NCBI RefSeq assembly: GCF_018304945.1
Contig: NZ_JAGQEE010000003.1
Coordinates: 310,001-374,000 of the forward strand
Reading direction: 5' to 3'
DNA length: 64,000 nt
DNA from: Collimonas humicola
GTDB taxonomy: Bacteria; Pseudomonadota; Gammaproteobacteria; Burkholderiales; Burkholderiaceae_D
In this document: piece after piece, positions 54,031 through 63,042 of the stretch
Numbering within the stretch: the stretch's first letter is position 1
How the letters are laid out: every line of letters starts with the position of its first letter
Translations under genes and position numbers: made by a program
Notes under the pieces: generated by a model
Told to the model about the DNA's origin: nothing
Database searches by the model: none
What the model saw: the letters and a program-made list of their open reading frames with translations, nothing else

Positions 54031-56574
54031 ATGGCAACAAAATCCCCCCTGACCTGTCTCTGGGTCACGCTGCTGGCGGCCGGCGTCGCGTCGGCGGCGC
54101 TCGCTGCCCCTGCGGCCGCGCCGGCAGCGGCGGCCAGTTCCGCCTCCGGCTACAACCAGCCGCCCAAGAACATCCTCGATGTCATGCGCGCGCCATCGCC
54201 GCCAGTTCCGGTGCTGAGCCCGACGCATGAGCGCATGCTGCTGGTGTCCTGGCAGGACTATCCGTCGATTGCGCGGGTCGCAACGCCCTTCCTGCGCCTG
54301 GCCGGGGTGCGCGTCGAGCCCAGGAACCATAGCAAGCACGATACCCCGGGCGGCTACGGCATCACTCCCTGCGCCAGCAGCTTTGAGCTGGTGCATATCC
54401 CGGACGGCGCACAGACGCGCATCGCGCTGCCGGCGGACGCCTGCCCCGGCCGGCCGCTGTGGAGCGCCGACGGCAAACGCTTCGCTTTCGAAAACATCAC
54501 CGCCGATTCGGTTGATCTGTGGATTGGCGACGCCGGCACCGGCGCGGTCAGGCGCGTGCCGGGCGCGCGCTTGAATCCGATGCTGGAAGACGAGCTGCAA
54601 TGGATGCCTGACCAGAAGACGCTGCTGGTCAAGCTGGTTCCCGCGCGCATGGGTCCGCCGCCGCCGGAACCGCTGATCCCTGCCGGCCCCAGCATCCAGG
54701 AATCGGGCGGCGGCAAAGGACAGAGCAGCACTTATGAAAACCGCGATACGCTGGGCAGCCAGCACGACGAGGATCTGTTCGACTACTACGCCGCCGCGCA
54801 GCTGGCGCTGGTCGACGCCGGCAGCCTGGCCGTCACGCCAATCGGCGCCGTCGGCCGTTACGAAACTGTAGAAGCCGCGCCGGATGGCCGGCATGTGCTG
54901 GTCAGCGCGATCCGCAAGCCGTATTCCTACGTCACCACCTTCGACCGCTTTCCGCATGAAGTGGAAGTCTGGGATCTCGCCAAGCGCCCGAACATCGCGA
55001 TGCACCGCATCGCCTCGCTGCCGCTGGCGGACCGGGTCCCGATCGGCGGCGTTGCGCTCGGACCGCGCGATTTTTCCTGGCGCGCGACCGAGCCTGCGAC
55101 GTTGCTCTGGGCCGAAGCGCTCGACGGCGGCGACTGGAAGGCCAAGGTGCCGGCACGCGACAAGCTGATGCTGTCCAAGGCGCCGTTCGATGCCGCGCCG
55201 CTGGAGGTCGCCCGCACAGAACAGCGCTATGCCGGCATCTCCTGGAGCGAGCAGGCGGATCTTGCATTGCTGACCGAATACGATCGCAACCGCCACTGGC
55301 GGCGCAGTTTCCTGGTCAATGTCGACGATGCCGAGCAGAAGCCGCGCTTGCTGTGGGATTTGTCGACCGATGAAAAATATGCCAATCCAGGCAGCCCGGT
55401 CAAACGCCAGCTGCCCAACGGCGCCACGGTGCTGCGCCAGGACGGCGACGCCATCTTCCTCAGCGGCGTCGGCGCATCGCCGGACGGCGACCGTCCCTTC
55501 CTCGACAAGCTCGACCTGAAGACGCTGAAATCGGAACGCCTGTTCCGCAGCGACAAGAGCTCCTACGAGCAGTTCCTGGGCTTCGCCGGAGCGGGTGCGC
55601 AAAACTTCCTGACCTGGCGCCAGTCGGTGATGGATCCGCCTAATGCGTTCATCCGCACTATCGGTGCGCCGCTTGATGCTGCCGCCGGAGAAGCTGTCTT
55701 TGCTTCGAGCAGCGCCGCCATTACCCGCATCCCGGATCCGACGCCGGTGGTGCGCGAGATCAAGAAGCGGCTGGTGAAATACAAGCGCGCCGACGGCCTG
55801 GATCTGTCGTTCACCTTGTACACCCCGCCCGGCTACCAGGAAGGCCAGCGCGTGCCGACCATCCTGTATGCCTATCCGCTCGACTACGCCGATGCGTCCA
55901 AGGCAGGCCAGACCACCGGCTCGCAGGAAACCTTCACGCGCCTGCGCCAGTACCGTTTGCTGCTGCTGGCCGGCTACGCCATCATCGACAACGCCGCCTT
56001 CCCTATCGTCGGCGATCCGAAGAAAGCCTACGACACCTATATGGAGCAGCTGGTGGCCGACGCCAAGGGCGCGGTTGACGAAGCGGTGCGGCTGGGAGTC
56101 GCCGATCCGGAGCGCATCGGCGTCACCGGCCACAGCCACGGCGCGCTGATGACCGCCAACCTGCTGGCCCATTCGGACATGTTCCGGGCCGGCGTCGCCA
56201 CCAGCGGTTCCTACAACAAGACGCTGACGCCGTTCGGCTTCCAGAATGAGCAACGCTCGGTATGGGAAACGCAGGATGTATACCTGAAGGTTTCGCCATT
56301 CTTCTATGCCGACAAGATGAAGACGCCGATTCTGATCGTACATGGCGCGGACGACGCCAATCCGGGCACCACGCCGCTGCAGGCCAGCAAGCTGTATGAG
56401 GCGATCCGCGGCAATGGCGGCACCACGCGCCTGGTGATGCTGCCGCATGAACCGCACTGGTATGCAGCGATGGAATCGAACGAGCAGCTGGTATATGAAA
56501 TGCTGCGCTGGTTCGACACCTATGTGAAGAATGCGCCGCCGCGCGCACCGGCGGTAGCTGCCGCGGCGCCTTAG
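54031..56574 (+). CDS. Secreted S9 family prolyl oligopeptidase-type peptidase
   Basis: An 847-residue serine peptidase. A signal peptide with an Ala-rich end (to about residue 28) indicates export. The N-terminal two-thirds is a beta-propeller domain. The C-terminal alpha/beta-hydrolase domain has the nucleophile motif GHSHGAL (Ser near 701), Asp in HGADDANPG and His in LPHEPHWY. Such enzymes cleave short peptides, often from the N-terminus. ATG 54031 follows GAGGA by six bases; the frame opens earlier, but those residues do not belong to the family. A terminator follows at 56659. Confidence 0.88.
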   Translation: MATKSPLTCLWVTLLAAGVASAALAAPAAAPAAAASSASGYNQPPKNILDVMRAPSPPVPVLSPTHERMLLVSWQDYPSIARVATPFLRLAGVRVEPRNHSKHDTPGGYGITPCASSFELVHIPDGAQTRIALPADACPGRPLWSADGKRFAFENITADSVDLWIGDAGTGAVRRVPGARLNPMLEDELQWMPDQKTLLVKLVPARMGPPPPEPLIPAGPSIQESGGGKGQSSTYENRDTLGSQHDEDLFDYYAAAQLALVDAGSLAVTPIGAVGRYETVEAAPDGRHVLVSAIRKPYSYVTTFDRFPHEVEVWDLAKRPNIAMHRIASLPLADRVPIGGVALGPRDFSWRATEPATLLWAEALDGGDWKAKVPARDKLMLSKAPFDAAPLEVARTEQRYAGISWSEQADLALLTEYDRNRHWRRSFLVNVDDAEQKPRLLWDLSTDEKYANPGSPVKRQLPNGATVLRQDGDAIFLSGVGASPDGDRPFLDKLDLKTLKSERLFRSDKSSYEQFLGFAGAGAQNFLTWRQSVMDPPNAFIRTIGAPLDAAAGEAVFASSSAAITRIPDPTPVVREIKKRLVKYKRADGLDLSFTLYTPPGYQEGQRVPTILYAYPLDYADASKAGQTTGSQETFTRLRQYRLLLLAGYAIIDNAAFPIVGDPKKAYDTYMEQLVADAKGAVDEAVRLGVADPERIGVTGHSHGALMTANLLAHSDMFRAGVATSGSYNKTLTPFGFQNEQRSVWETQDVYLKVSPFFYADKMKTPILIVHGADDANPGTTPLQASKLYEAIRGNGGTTRLVMLPHEPHWYAAMESNEQLVYEMLRWFDTYVKNAPPRAPAVAAAAP

Positions 56575-56658
56575 CAATACTGGCGGCGCCGGGACGGGGA
56601 ACTGGAAGCCTTGTACCGCCAGGCTCCTCCCGCCCTGCCGCCGGGATTTTGCGTCACG

Positions 56659-56689
56659 AGCGCCAACCGATGCCGGTTGGCGCTTTTTT
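56659..56689 (+). terminator. Rho-independent terminator of the S9 peptidase gene
   Basis: An 11-base perfect stem AGCGCCAACCG / CGGTTGGCGCT with an ATGC loop, followed by TTTTTT. It lies between two convergent genes and would also be a strong hairpin for the MFS gene coming the other way, though without a T-run on that strand. Confidence 0.9.
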
Positions 56690-56726
56690 ACGCCTGCCGA
56701 TATCCCCGGCTAAACCGATGCACGGC

Positions 56727-57983
56727 TCAGAGAGCCGTTGCCGGCAGCGGCGCCGCTGCCGTGCCGAGGCTGCGCTGCAGGCGCCATAGCAGCAGCAAGG
56801 CCGCCAGCGAGGTGCCGACCAGCACATAGCCCAGCACATCGAAGTGCTGCAGCTTGCCGTCCGCGCCGAGCGTGACGATGTGGCCGGCGACCACCGAAGC
56901 GATGCCGCCCGACAGCTGCTGGATGGAGGCGCTGATGGCGCTGAACGAGCCGCGCTGGGTCGCGCTCGGCACCGACGACACCAGCGCCTGGTAAGGAATC
57001 ATGCGCGAGAAGATGCCGACGAACAGAATCGCATTGACGACAATCAGGCCCGCCAGGGAGGTCGGCCCGAGATGGGTATAGATCAGCACCATGGTAATCG
57101 ACAGCGCGGTGCCCAGCGTGAACACCTTGAATTTGCCGAAGGCATCCGCGGCCTTGCCGATCAAGGGACCGATAAAGATGGTGCATAACCCTGTGACCAG
57201 ATAGACCGTCGGCAGGTCGTGCAGGTTGATGCCAAGGTTGTTGACGGCATAAGCGCTGCCGAAAGGCATTAGCATGAAGCCGCCGGTGGTCAGCAGCGAG
57301 GTGGTGGCAAAGGCCATCAGGTAGCGCCGCTCGGTCAGCGTATGGAACAGATGCATCCACGGGCTGTGTTCCTGCGGCAGCCCCAGATGCGCGGCGACAG
57401 GCTGCATGCGCCACGCCACGAACAGGCCGCCTAGCACGCCGAGGCCGGCCATCGCCAGGAACGGCACATGCCAGTTCCAGCGGTTGGACAGGTACAGGCC
57501 GATCGGAATGCCCAGCACCTGGCTGGCGGCGAAGGCCGTCTGGATCAGGCCCATCACGCGCCCGCGCATCTGCGGCGGGAACAGGTCGGTCGAGATGGCC
57601 AGCACGATCGAGCCGATGACGCCGCCGAACAGCCCGGTGACGATGCGCGCCAGCAGCAGCATCTCAAAGCTTTGCGCCAGCCCGCACCACAGTGTGCCGA
57701 CGATGAAGCCGGCATAAAAGAACAACAGGATCTTCTTGCGGTCGAAGCGGTCGGCGAAGCCGGCAGTCAGCAGCCCGGAGATGCCGGCGCTGAAAGCATA
57801 GGCGGAAACCACCAGCCCGAACTGCTTCGGCTCGATGGCCAGCGCCGGCATGATCATGGCGCCCAGCGGCGACATCAGCATGAAATCGAGGATGACGGCG
57901 AACTGCAGGAACGCCAGCATGGCGACGACAAATTTCTGGTAGCGGGAGAACTGCGTAGACGGAGTAGAGGATATTGGGTTCAT
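56727..57983 (-). CDS. Major facilitator superfamily transporter
   Basis: A 418-residue membrane protein with twelve predicted helices. Between helices two and three lies GFADRFDRKKILLFFYAGF, the loop motif A of MFS drug/H+ antiporter-like proteins, and GLIQTAFAASQVLGIPIGLYL matches the motif C region of exporters. It resembles arabinose/drug efflux permeases (AraJ type). Substrate unknown. No regulator gene is adjacent. Confidence 0.88.
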   Translation of the reverse strand: MNPISSTPSTQFSRYQKFVVAMLAFLQFAVILDFMLMSPLGAMIMPALAIEPKQFGLVVSAYAFSAGISGLLTAGFADRFDRKKILLFFYAGFIVGTLWCGLAQSFEMLLLARIVTGLFGGVIGSIVLAISTDLFPPQMRGRVMGLIQTAFAASQVLGIPIGLYLSNRWNWHVPFLAMAGLGVLGGLFVAWRMQPVAAHLGLPQEHSPWMHLFHTLTERRYLMAFATTSLLTTGGFMLMPFGSAYAVNNLGINLHDLPTVYLVTGLCTIFIGPLIGKAADAFGKFKVFTLGTALSITMVLIYTHLGPTSLAGLIVVNAILFVGIFSRMIPYQALVSSVPSATQRGSFSAISASIQQLSGGIASVVAGHIVTLGADGKLQHFDVLGYVLVGTSLAALLLLWRLQRSLGTAAAPLPATAL

Positions 57984-58150
57984 GCCACTGGAGACGTTTC
58001 ACAGGAAGGAATATTGTGGCGGCACGAAAATATTCTTGCAAAGTCATCCGGGATGCAAAAAAACAAATCCCCGGAACGCCGCTCATCGGAGGATGGCGTT
58101 TTTGCAAGGCCGGCGGTAGCGGCCGAAACCAGCCGCCGGCCAAGTACGTT

Positions 58151-58849
58151 TTATAGATGATCGCTGAGGAAAGTCAAGGAATTGCCATGCGCTTCCGCCG
58201 CCGCGCGCTGGTTGTAGCTGGAACGGTGCGAGCAGTTGAAGCCGTGTTCCGCGCCCGGGTAGACGTGCACCTCGACGTCGTCATTGTCCTCGAAACGCTC
58301 GGCGATGGTCTGCACGGCGTCCAGCGGAATGTGGCTGTCGGCGGCGCCGAAGTGCATCAGCAGCGGCACGGCGATCTCGTCGGCGCGCTGCAGCTGGTTC
58401 TGGATGCCGCCGCCGTAGTACGCAATGGCGGCATCCACCAGGCCGTTGGCCGCGGTGTTATACGCGAGCATGCCGCCGAAGCAATAGCCGATGACCGCCA
58501 GCTTGCCTTCCAGGCCGGGCTGCGCCTTGAGGGCGGCGACGGTCAATGCGATGTCCCCCTGCGCCTTGGCGACGTCGGTGGCTTTCATCAGTTCGACCGC
58601 GCGTTTCCAGCCGGCGTCGTCATAAGTCAGTTCGATGCGCTTGCCGTTGCGCCAGAACAGGTCCGGCGCCAGCACCATGTAGCCGTCGGCGGCATATTGC
58701 TCGGCAACCGAGCGGATGTGTTCGTTGACGCCGAAGATTTCCTGCAGCAGCACGATGCCCGGGCCCTTGCCGGTGTGCGGGATGGCCAGGTAGGCGCCGA
58801 AAGTGCCGTCGGCGGCCTCGATGTCTATCCATTTGGTGGTAACGCTCAT
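58151..58849 (-). CDS. Dienelactone hydrolase family protein
   Basis: A 232-residue cytoplasmic alpha/beta-hydrolase. The nucleophile is Cys123 in VIGYCFGG, with Asp in FGAADSHIP and His in PGAEHGFNC; the pattern VLLQEIFGVNEHIRSV near residue 33 is diagnostic. Family members open dienelactone rings in chloroaromatic degradation, but many act on other esters. The start at 58849 has TAGGA upstream; the reading could extend to 58918 without support. Confidence 0.9.
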   Translation of the reverse strand: MSVTTKWIDIEAADGTFGAYLAIPHTGKGPGIVLLQEIFGVNEHIRSVAEQYAADGYMVLAPDLFWRNGKRIELTYDDAGWKRAVELMKATDVAKAQGDIALTVAALKAQPGLEGKLAVIGYCFGGMLAYNTAANGLVDAAIAYYGGGIQNQLQRADEIAVPLLMHFGAADSHIPLDAVQTIAERFEDNDDVEVHVYPGAEHGFNCSHRSSYNQRAAAEAHGNSLTFLSDHL

Positions 58850-59005
58850 GGTGATTCCTATCTGCATGAAGAATGAATGTCGGGATATTGCGGGAGAGGT
58901 AACTTGCGGCGGCGGCAATCATCGGCCTCCAGGCAAACGCCGGCGCCGGAGCAAGCCTATGCCCGAATAGCATGCTACCAGAAGCCGGCGATCGCAGTCG
59001 GGGGC

Positions 59006-59959
59006 CTAGTCCGATCCCATCCAGCCGTTATGCCGGATCCAGGTCTCAAACAAGGCTGGCCACGCATGCACCAGGCTGCCCTGCGGCCCCAGGCCCCAGC
59101 CATGGCCGCCTTCCTGGAAAACATGCATTTCCGCCGGAATCCGCGCCGCCTTGAGCGCATTGAACATCAGCAGGCTGTTCTGGATCGGCGAAATCGGATC
59201 ATCGGCAGCCTGCGCCAGGAAAGTGGCGGGCATCCCGGCGCCGACATGCCGCTCTACCGAAAATGCTTCGCTCTCGGCCGGGTCCGGATGCTTGCCGATG
59301 ATTTCACGGCGCGAATGCGTATTGTCATAGGGCGGCATGAAGCTCAGCACCGGATAGATCAGGCCGACGAAGTCGGGCCGCGCGGAAAGCTGGTCAGCCA
59401 CGTCGCTTGCCGCATAACGCGGCGCGTCCGGTTCGGCGGCGGTGGTTCCGGCCAGGTGGCCGCCGGCGGAAAATCCCAAGACGCCGATGCGCCTGGCGTC
59501 CAGGCCGTACTTCGCTGCCGAAGCCCGGATCAGGCGCATGGCCCGCTGCCCGTCCTGGAACGGCGCGAGCTTGCTCCAGCCCTCGCCGGGCAGGCGATAG
59601 ACCAGCTCGAATACGGTGATGCCCAATGCTTGCAGCCAGCGCGCCGCCGGGATGTTTTCCGTGCCGCGCTCGATATGCGCATAGCCGCCGCCGGCGATCA
59701 CCAGCATGGCGCTGCCGTTGGGGCGCTGCGGGCGATATGCGACCATGCGCGGGCGCGAGATATTGGTTAGCGATCCTTTGACATTGATCCGCTCCGGTCC
59801 TTGCGGCCCGCTGCCATCTGGCGGCTTGTCGCCGGGCCACAGAGGAATCTCCGTATCTTCGCCAGACAGAGCGGCAGCGTACAGCTGCCGTGGGCCGGCC
59901 AGCGCCGATGCGCCAAGAATGCCGATTCCTAACAGGGTGCGTCGCTTCATGGTGTCCAT
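59006..59959 (-). CDS. Exported alpha/beta-hydrolase, esterase/acetylxylan esterase-like
   Basis: A 317-residue hydrolase. A signal peptide with KRRTLLGIGILGASALAG at its start could be Sec or Tat. The catalytic domain shows LVIAGGGYAHIERGTE (HGGG-type oxyanion region), GFSAGGHLAG nucleophile elbow, an Asp in AADDPISP and a His in EGGHGWG. The closest known families are the COG0657 esterases and Axe1-type carbohydrate esterases. ATG 59959 is used, with 59950 possible. It is divergent from the TonB receptor at 60340, so a shared nutrient role is plausible. Confidence 0.82.
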   Translation of the reverse strand: MDTMKRRTLLGIGILGASALAGPRQLYAAALSGEDTEIPLWPGDKPPDGSGPQGPERINVKGSLTNISRPRMVAYRPQRPNGSAMLVIAGGGYAHIERGTENIPAARWLQALGITVFELVYRLPGEGWSKLAPFQDGQRAMRLIRASAAKYGLDARRIGVLGFSAGGHLAGTTAAEPDAPRYAASDVADQLSARPDFVGLIYPVLSFMPPYDNTHSRREIIGKHPDPAESEAFSVERHVGAGMPATFLAQAADDPISPIQNSLLMFNALKAARIPAEMHVFQEGGHGWGLGPQGSLVHAWPALFETWIRHNGWMGSD

Positions 59960-60339
59960 TTCAAGAATTCCGCCGGGGCAGTCAAGGTTTGCCGCAGGCG
60001 CGGACATATCCCGGACGGGATTGCCTGGCCTTGACGGATGCCAGAAGCATAGCCGCGAATCCTGAATTCTGTGCGGATGCATGAACGTTCGTTACAGCAG
60101 TGTTGAGAACGCAACTCGCCGCCTCAACAGCGCCGGTTGCATCAAGTCCGCCTGCTCCGGTTCTCTCGAAGCTTTGCGCTGCAGCGCATATTCTCATCTG
60201 AAAATATTCGTTACCTTTTGAAAAGCAAAGATACATATTGTCGCCTTGTTCAAATTCCGTTGCACCGCTCATGCGGCTGCCGACGGCGTCCCGGCATGCC
60301 GGGATTTTTTTCACCTGACTTATCACTCAATACGCTGCC
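59960..60339. other. Divergent intergenic region, esterase / second TonB receptor
   Basis: 380 bases without a gene. It ends with a terminator-like hairpin (60289-60311) just before the receptor start. I checked for cobalamin and thiamine riboswitch signatures by eye and found neither. Confidence 0.5.
60289..60311 (+). terminator. Terminator-like hairpin in the TonB receptor leader
   Basis: TCCCGGCATGCCGGGA is a perfect 16-base palindrome followed directly by seven T residues. It ends 28 bases before the receptor ATG, so it lies inside the leader. It could be a conditional (attenuation) terminator; no competing antiterminator was identified. Confidence 0.55.
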
Positions 60340-62955
60340 ATGAAACTCACACGACTCGCTGCCATGATCAGCGCCCTCCTTTCAAGCCAGGCGGCCTTTG
60401 CCCAGGTCGCCGATGAAATCGCTGTCCGGCAAAAAGCCGGCGTTGCAGCCATCGACCAGGTGATTGTCACCGGCTCCAACATCCGCGGCGCCGCCGCTGC
60501 CGGCGCCGCCTCCGTGCAAGTCATCACCGCCAAGCAGATCCAGGCCAGCGGCAAGACCAATCTGCCGGATGTGCTGCGCGCCATTTCCGCCAACAGCGGC
60601 AACAGCTTCAATGAGCAATACACGGGCAGCTTCTCCGCCGGCACCGCGGGCGTTTCGCTGCGCGGGCTGGGACAGAAAAACACACTGATCCTGCTGGACG
60701 GGAAACGCCTGGCGAACTATGCCACCGCGCAGGATCTGCAAGACACCTTTGTCGATATCAACTCCCTGCCGCTGGCGGCGGTGGAACGCATCGAAGTACT
60801 GAAGGACGGCGCCTCCGCGGTCTACGGCTCGGATGCGGTGGCCGGCGTGGTCAACATCATCCTCAAGAAAAGCTATCAGGGCATCGAAACCGGCGGCAGC
60901 CTGGGAAAGTCCGGCAGCGGCACCGGGCAGAACGAGCGCACCTACAATATCCTGGCCGGTAAAGGCGATCTGGATAAAGACGGCTATAACGTGTACTTCT
61001 CGCTGGACGGCCAACAGCGCCAGGAGCTGCGCGCCAGCGATGTCAACTACCTGAGCAACGCCGATTTCCGCGGCCAGCCTGGCGGGCGCCTGGGCTGGAC
61101 CCCGACCAACTACTACAACAACGATCCGAGGCAGGGCTTCGCCAACGCCGTCGGCCCGGTGCAACGCGTGCCGTGGGGCGCCATCACACCCGGCAAGCAA
61201 GGCGATGTGTGGGCCTACAATCCGGCCCGGTACGACACGCTGATGCCGGCAATCGAGCGTTATCACGCGCTGCTGCATGGCTCGCTGCAGATCAACGACC
61301 ATGTGCAAGCCTACAGCGAACTGCTGTACAGCCGCAGCTCGGCCAGCTTCGTATTCGGCGGGCCGCTGGCTATCAGCAGCAACCTGCGGGCATGGAACAA
61401 CGCCAGCCAGACCCTGGTGCCGGTGGACACTACGCTGCCGGCGGGGAATCCGGCCAATCCTTATGGCAAGGGGACGCCGGTCAATACCAACCTGTGGGAT
61501 GTAGGGGCGCGCAGCAAGACCGACGTCAGCCAGTTCAGCCGCGCCATGCTCGGCTTCAAGGGCAGCCTTGACGGCAAGTGGGACTGGGACGTATCGGCGC
61601 TGCACTCGGAAAGCCGCTTGCAGGAAACCGTGGGCAACTTCGGCAACCGTTATGCCTTCCAGCAGCTGCTGGCGAACGGCGGCTACAACCTGGCGGCGAC
61701 CGGCAATCCGGCCAGCGCCGTCAATGCCTTGCGGCTGGAGACCTTGCGTCCGGCCGTGTCCAGGCTGAGTTCGCTCGATGCGACCATCACCGGCTCGCTG
61801 CTGGCCCTGCCCGCCGGCGATCTCGGCTTTGCCGCCGGCGCCCAGTTCCGCAAGGAATCGATCGCTTCCGACACCTCCAGCGCGGTCCTCTCCGGCACGG
61901 AATTGCGCCCGGCCATCGACATCATCAACGGCTCGCGCAACGTCACGGCAGCTTATGCAGAGTTCAAGATTCCCGTGCTGAAGACGCTGGAAGCCAATCT
62001 CGCCGGCCGCGTCGATCATTACAGCGATTTCGGCACGGCATTCTCGCCCAAGCTCAGCCTGCGCTTCCAGCCGACCGACTGGCTGCTGTTGCGCAGCACT
62101 GCCTCGCGCGGCTTCCGCGCGCCGTCGCTGCCTGAGATCACCAGCAGCAACGCGATCAGCTACGGCTCGGCGATCGATCCGCGCGATCCGGTCACGCCCG
62201 GCAAGAGCGTCGGCTACACCGGCGTCTACCAGGCCAATCCCAGGCTGCAGCCGGAACGTTCCAAGAACCTCGATTTCGGCGTAGTGCTGTCCCCCGCCAG
62301 GAACACCAGCCTGTCGCTCGACTACTATCATATCGAGCAGACCGGCATCATCGGCCCGGACGACGCCAGCTATATCCTGCTCAATGAAGCGCAATTTCCG
62401 GGGCGGGTCACGCGCGACGCCCAAGGCAAGCTGCTGACCATCAGCAACCAGTACCAGAACCAGAGCAGCCGCGTCACCTCCGGCCTGGATGTCGATGTGC
62501 GGCAGGTGATCCCGACGGCAAGCGCCGGCAAGTTCACCGTACACGGCGGCTGGACCTACCTGATCAATTTCCGCCAGCCGCGCGTGGCCGGCCAGCCAGC
62601 CATCGACGGCAGCGGCGTCAACACCTTCGGCGCGCTGCCAAAATGGCGCGGCGTCACTGAGCTCAGCTGGGATTACCGCAATGTTTCCAGCACCCTGAGC
62701 TGGTACTACACCGGCGGCTACAAGATCGACCAGAACAGCCTGCAGGACGATTTTCCGGCCGCCGTCGCCCATAACAGCACCTTCGACTGGACCTTGAGCT
62801 ACAAGGGCATCCGCGACCTGACGCTCAGGCTGGGCGTGCAGAACCTGTTCAACCAGAAACCCTCATGGGATCCAAGCAGTCCGTATTTCGACATCACGCA
62901 GGGCGATCCGCGCGGACGCTTCTTTACCGTCGGCGCTAATTATAAGTTCTTGTGA
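60340..62955 (+). CDS. TonB-dependent outer-membrane receptor
   Basis: An 871-residue receptor with a signal peptide ending near AAFAQ (about residue 22). A TonB-box-like IDQVIVTGSN at about 39-48 is followed by the plug domain: SVQVITAKQIQASGKTNLPDVLRAI, LRGLGQKNTLILLDGKRLA, ERIEVLKDGASAVYGSDAVAGVVNIIL. The barrel follows and closes with RFFTVGANYKFL. This iron-complex/outer-membrane receptor subtype is common in proteobacteria, with ligands ranging from siderophores to peptides and glycans. The esterase divergent from it may act on the same substrate. Confidence 0.92.
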   Translation: MKLTRLAAMISALLSSQAAFAQVADEIAVRQKAGVAAIDQVIVTGSNIRGAAAAGAASVQVITAKQIQASGKTNLPDVLRAISANSGNSFNEQYTGSFSAGTAGVSLRGLGQKNTLILLDGKRLANYATAQDLQDTFVDINSLPLAAVERIEVLKDGASAVYGSDAVAGVVNIILKKSYQGIETGGSLGKSGSGTGQNERTYNILAGKGDLDKDGYNVYFSLDGQQRQELRASDVNYLSNADFRGQPGGRLGWTPTNYYNNDPRQGFANAVGPVQRVPWGAITPGKQGDVWAYNPARYDTLMPAIERYHALLHGSLQINDHVQAYSELLYSRSSASFVFGGPLAISSNLRAWNNASQTLVPVDTTLPAGNPANPYGKGTPVNTNLWDVGARSKTDVSQFSRAMLGFKGSLDGKWDWDVSALHSESRLQETVGNFGNRYAFQQLLANGGYNLAATGNPASAVNALRLETLRPAVSRLSSLDATITGSLLALPAGDLGFAAGAQFRKESIASDTSSAVLSGTELRPAIDIINGSRNVTAAYAEFKIPVLKTLEANLAGRVDHYSDFGTAFSPKLSLRFQPTDWLLLRSTASRGFRAPSLPEITSSNAISYGSAIDPRDPVTPGKSVGYTGVYQANPRLQPERSKNLDFGVVLSPARNTSLSLDYYHIEQTGIIGPDDASYILLNEAQFPGRVTRDAQGKLLTISNQYQNQSSRVTSGLDVDVRQVIPTASAGKFTVHGGWTYLINFRQPRVAGQPAIDGSGVNTFGALPKWRGVTELSWDYRNVSSTLSWYYTGGYKIDQNSLQDDFPAAVAHNSTFDWTLSYKGIRDLTLRLGVQNLFNQKPSWDPSSPYFDITQGDPRGRFFTVGANYKFL

Positions 62956-63042
62956 TTGACATGCCAGACCTGCCGCAGTCCTTGCGGTCTGCCTGAAAAC
63001 CCTGGCGCTCCCGCGGCATCGCTGCCGCGGGAGCCCCTCGCC

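Noticed and set aside
54028-56577. An 849-codon open frame on the minus strand covering the whole S9 peptidase gene
   Set aside because: It is the antisense shadow of a high-GC gene with strong codon bias; the plus-strand product has a signal peptide, catalytic triad and ribosome site, and the antisense product shows no family motif.
60080-60339. Possible cobalamin riboswitch in the second TonB receptor leader
   Set aside because: No B12-box-like sequence or related conserved core could be found by eye; only the terminator-like hairpin is supported.
60382-62772. A 796-codon minus-strand open frame across the second TonB receptor
   Set aside because: Antisense shadow; the receptor on the plus strand has plug and barrel motifs and a signal peptide.
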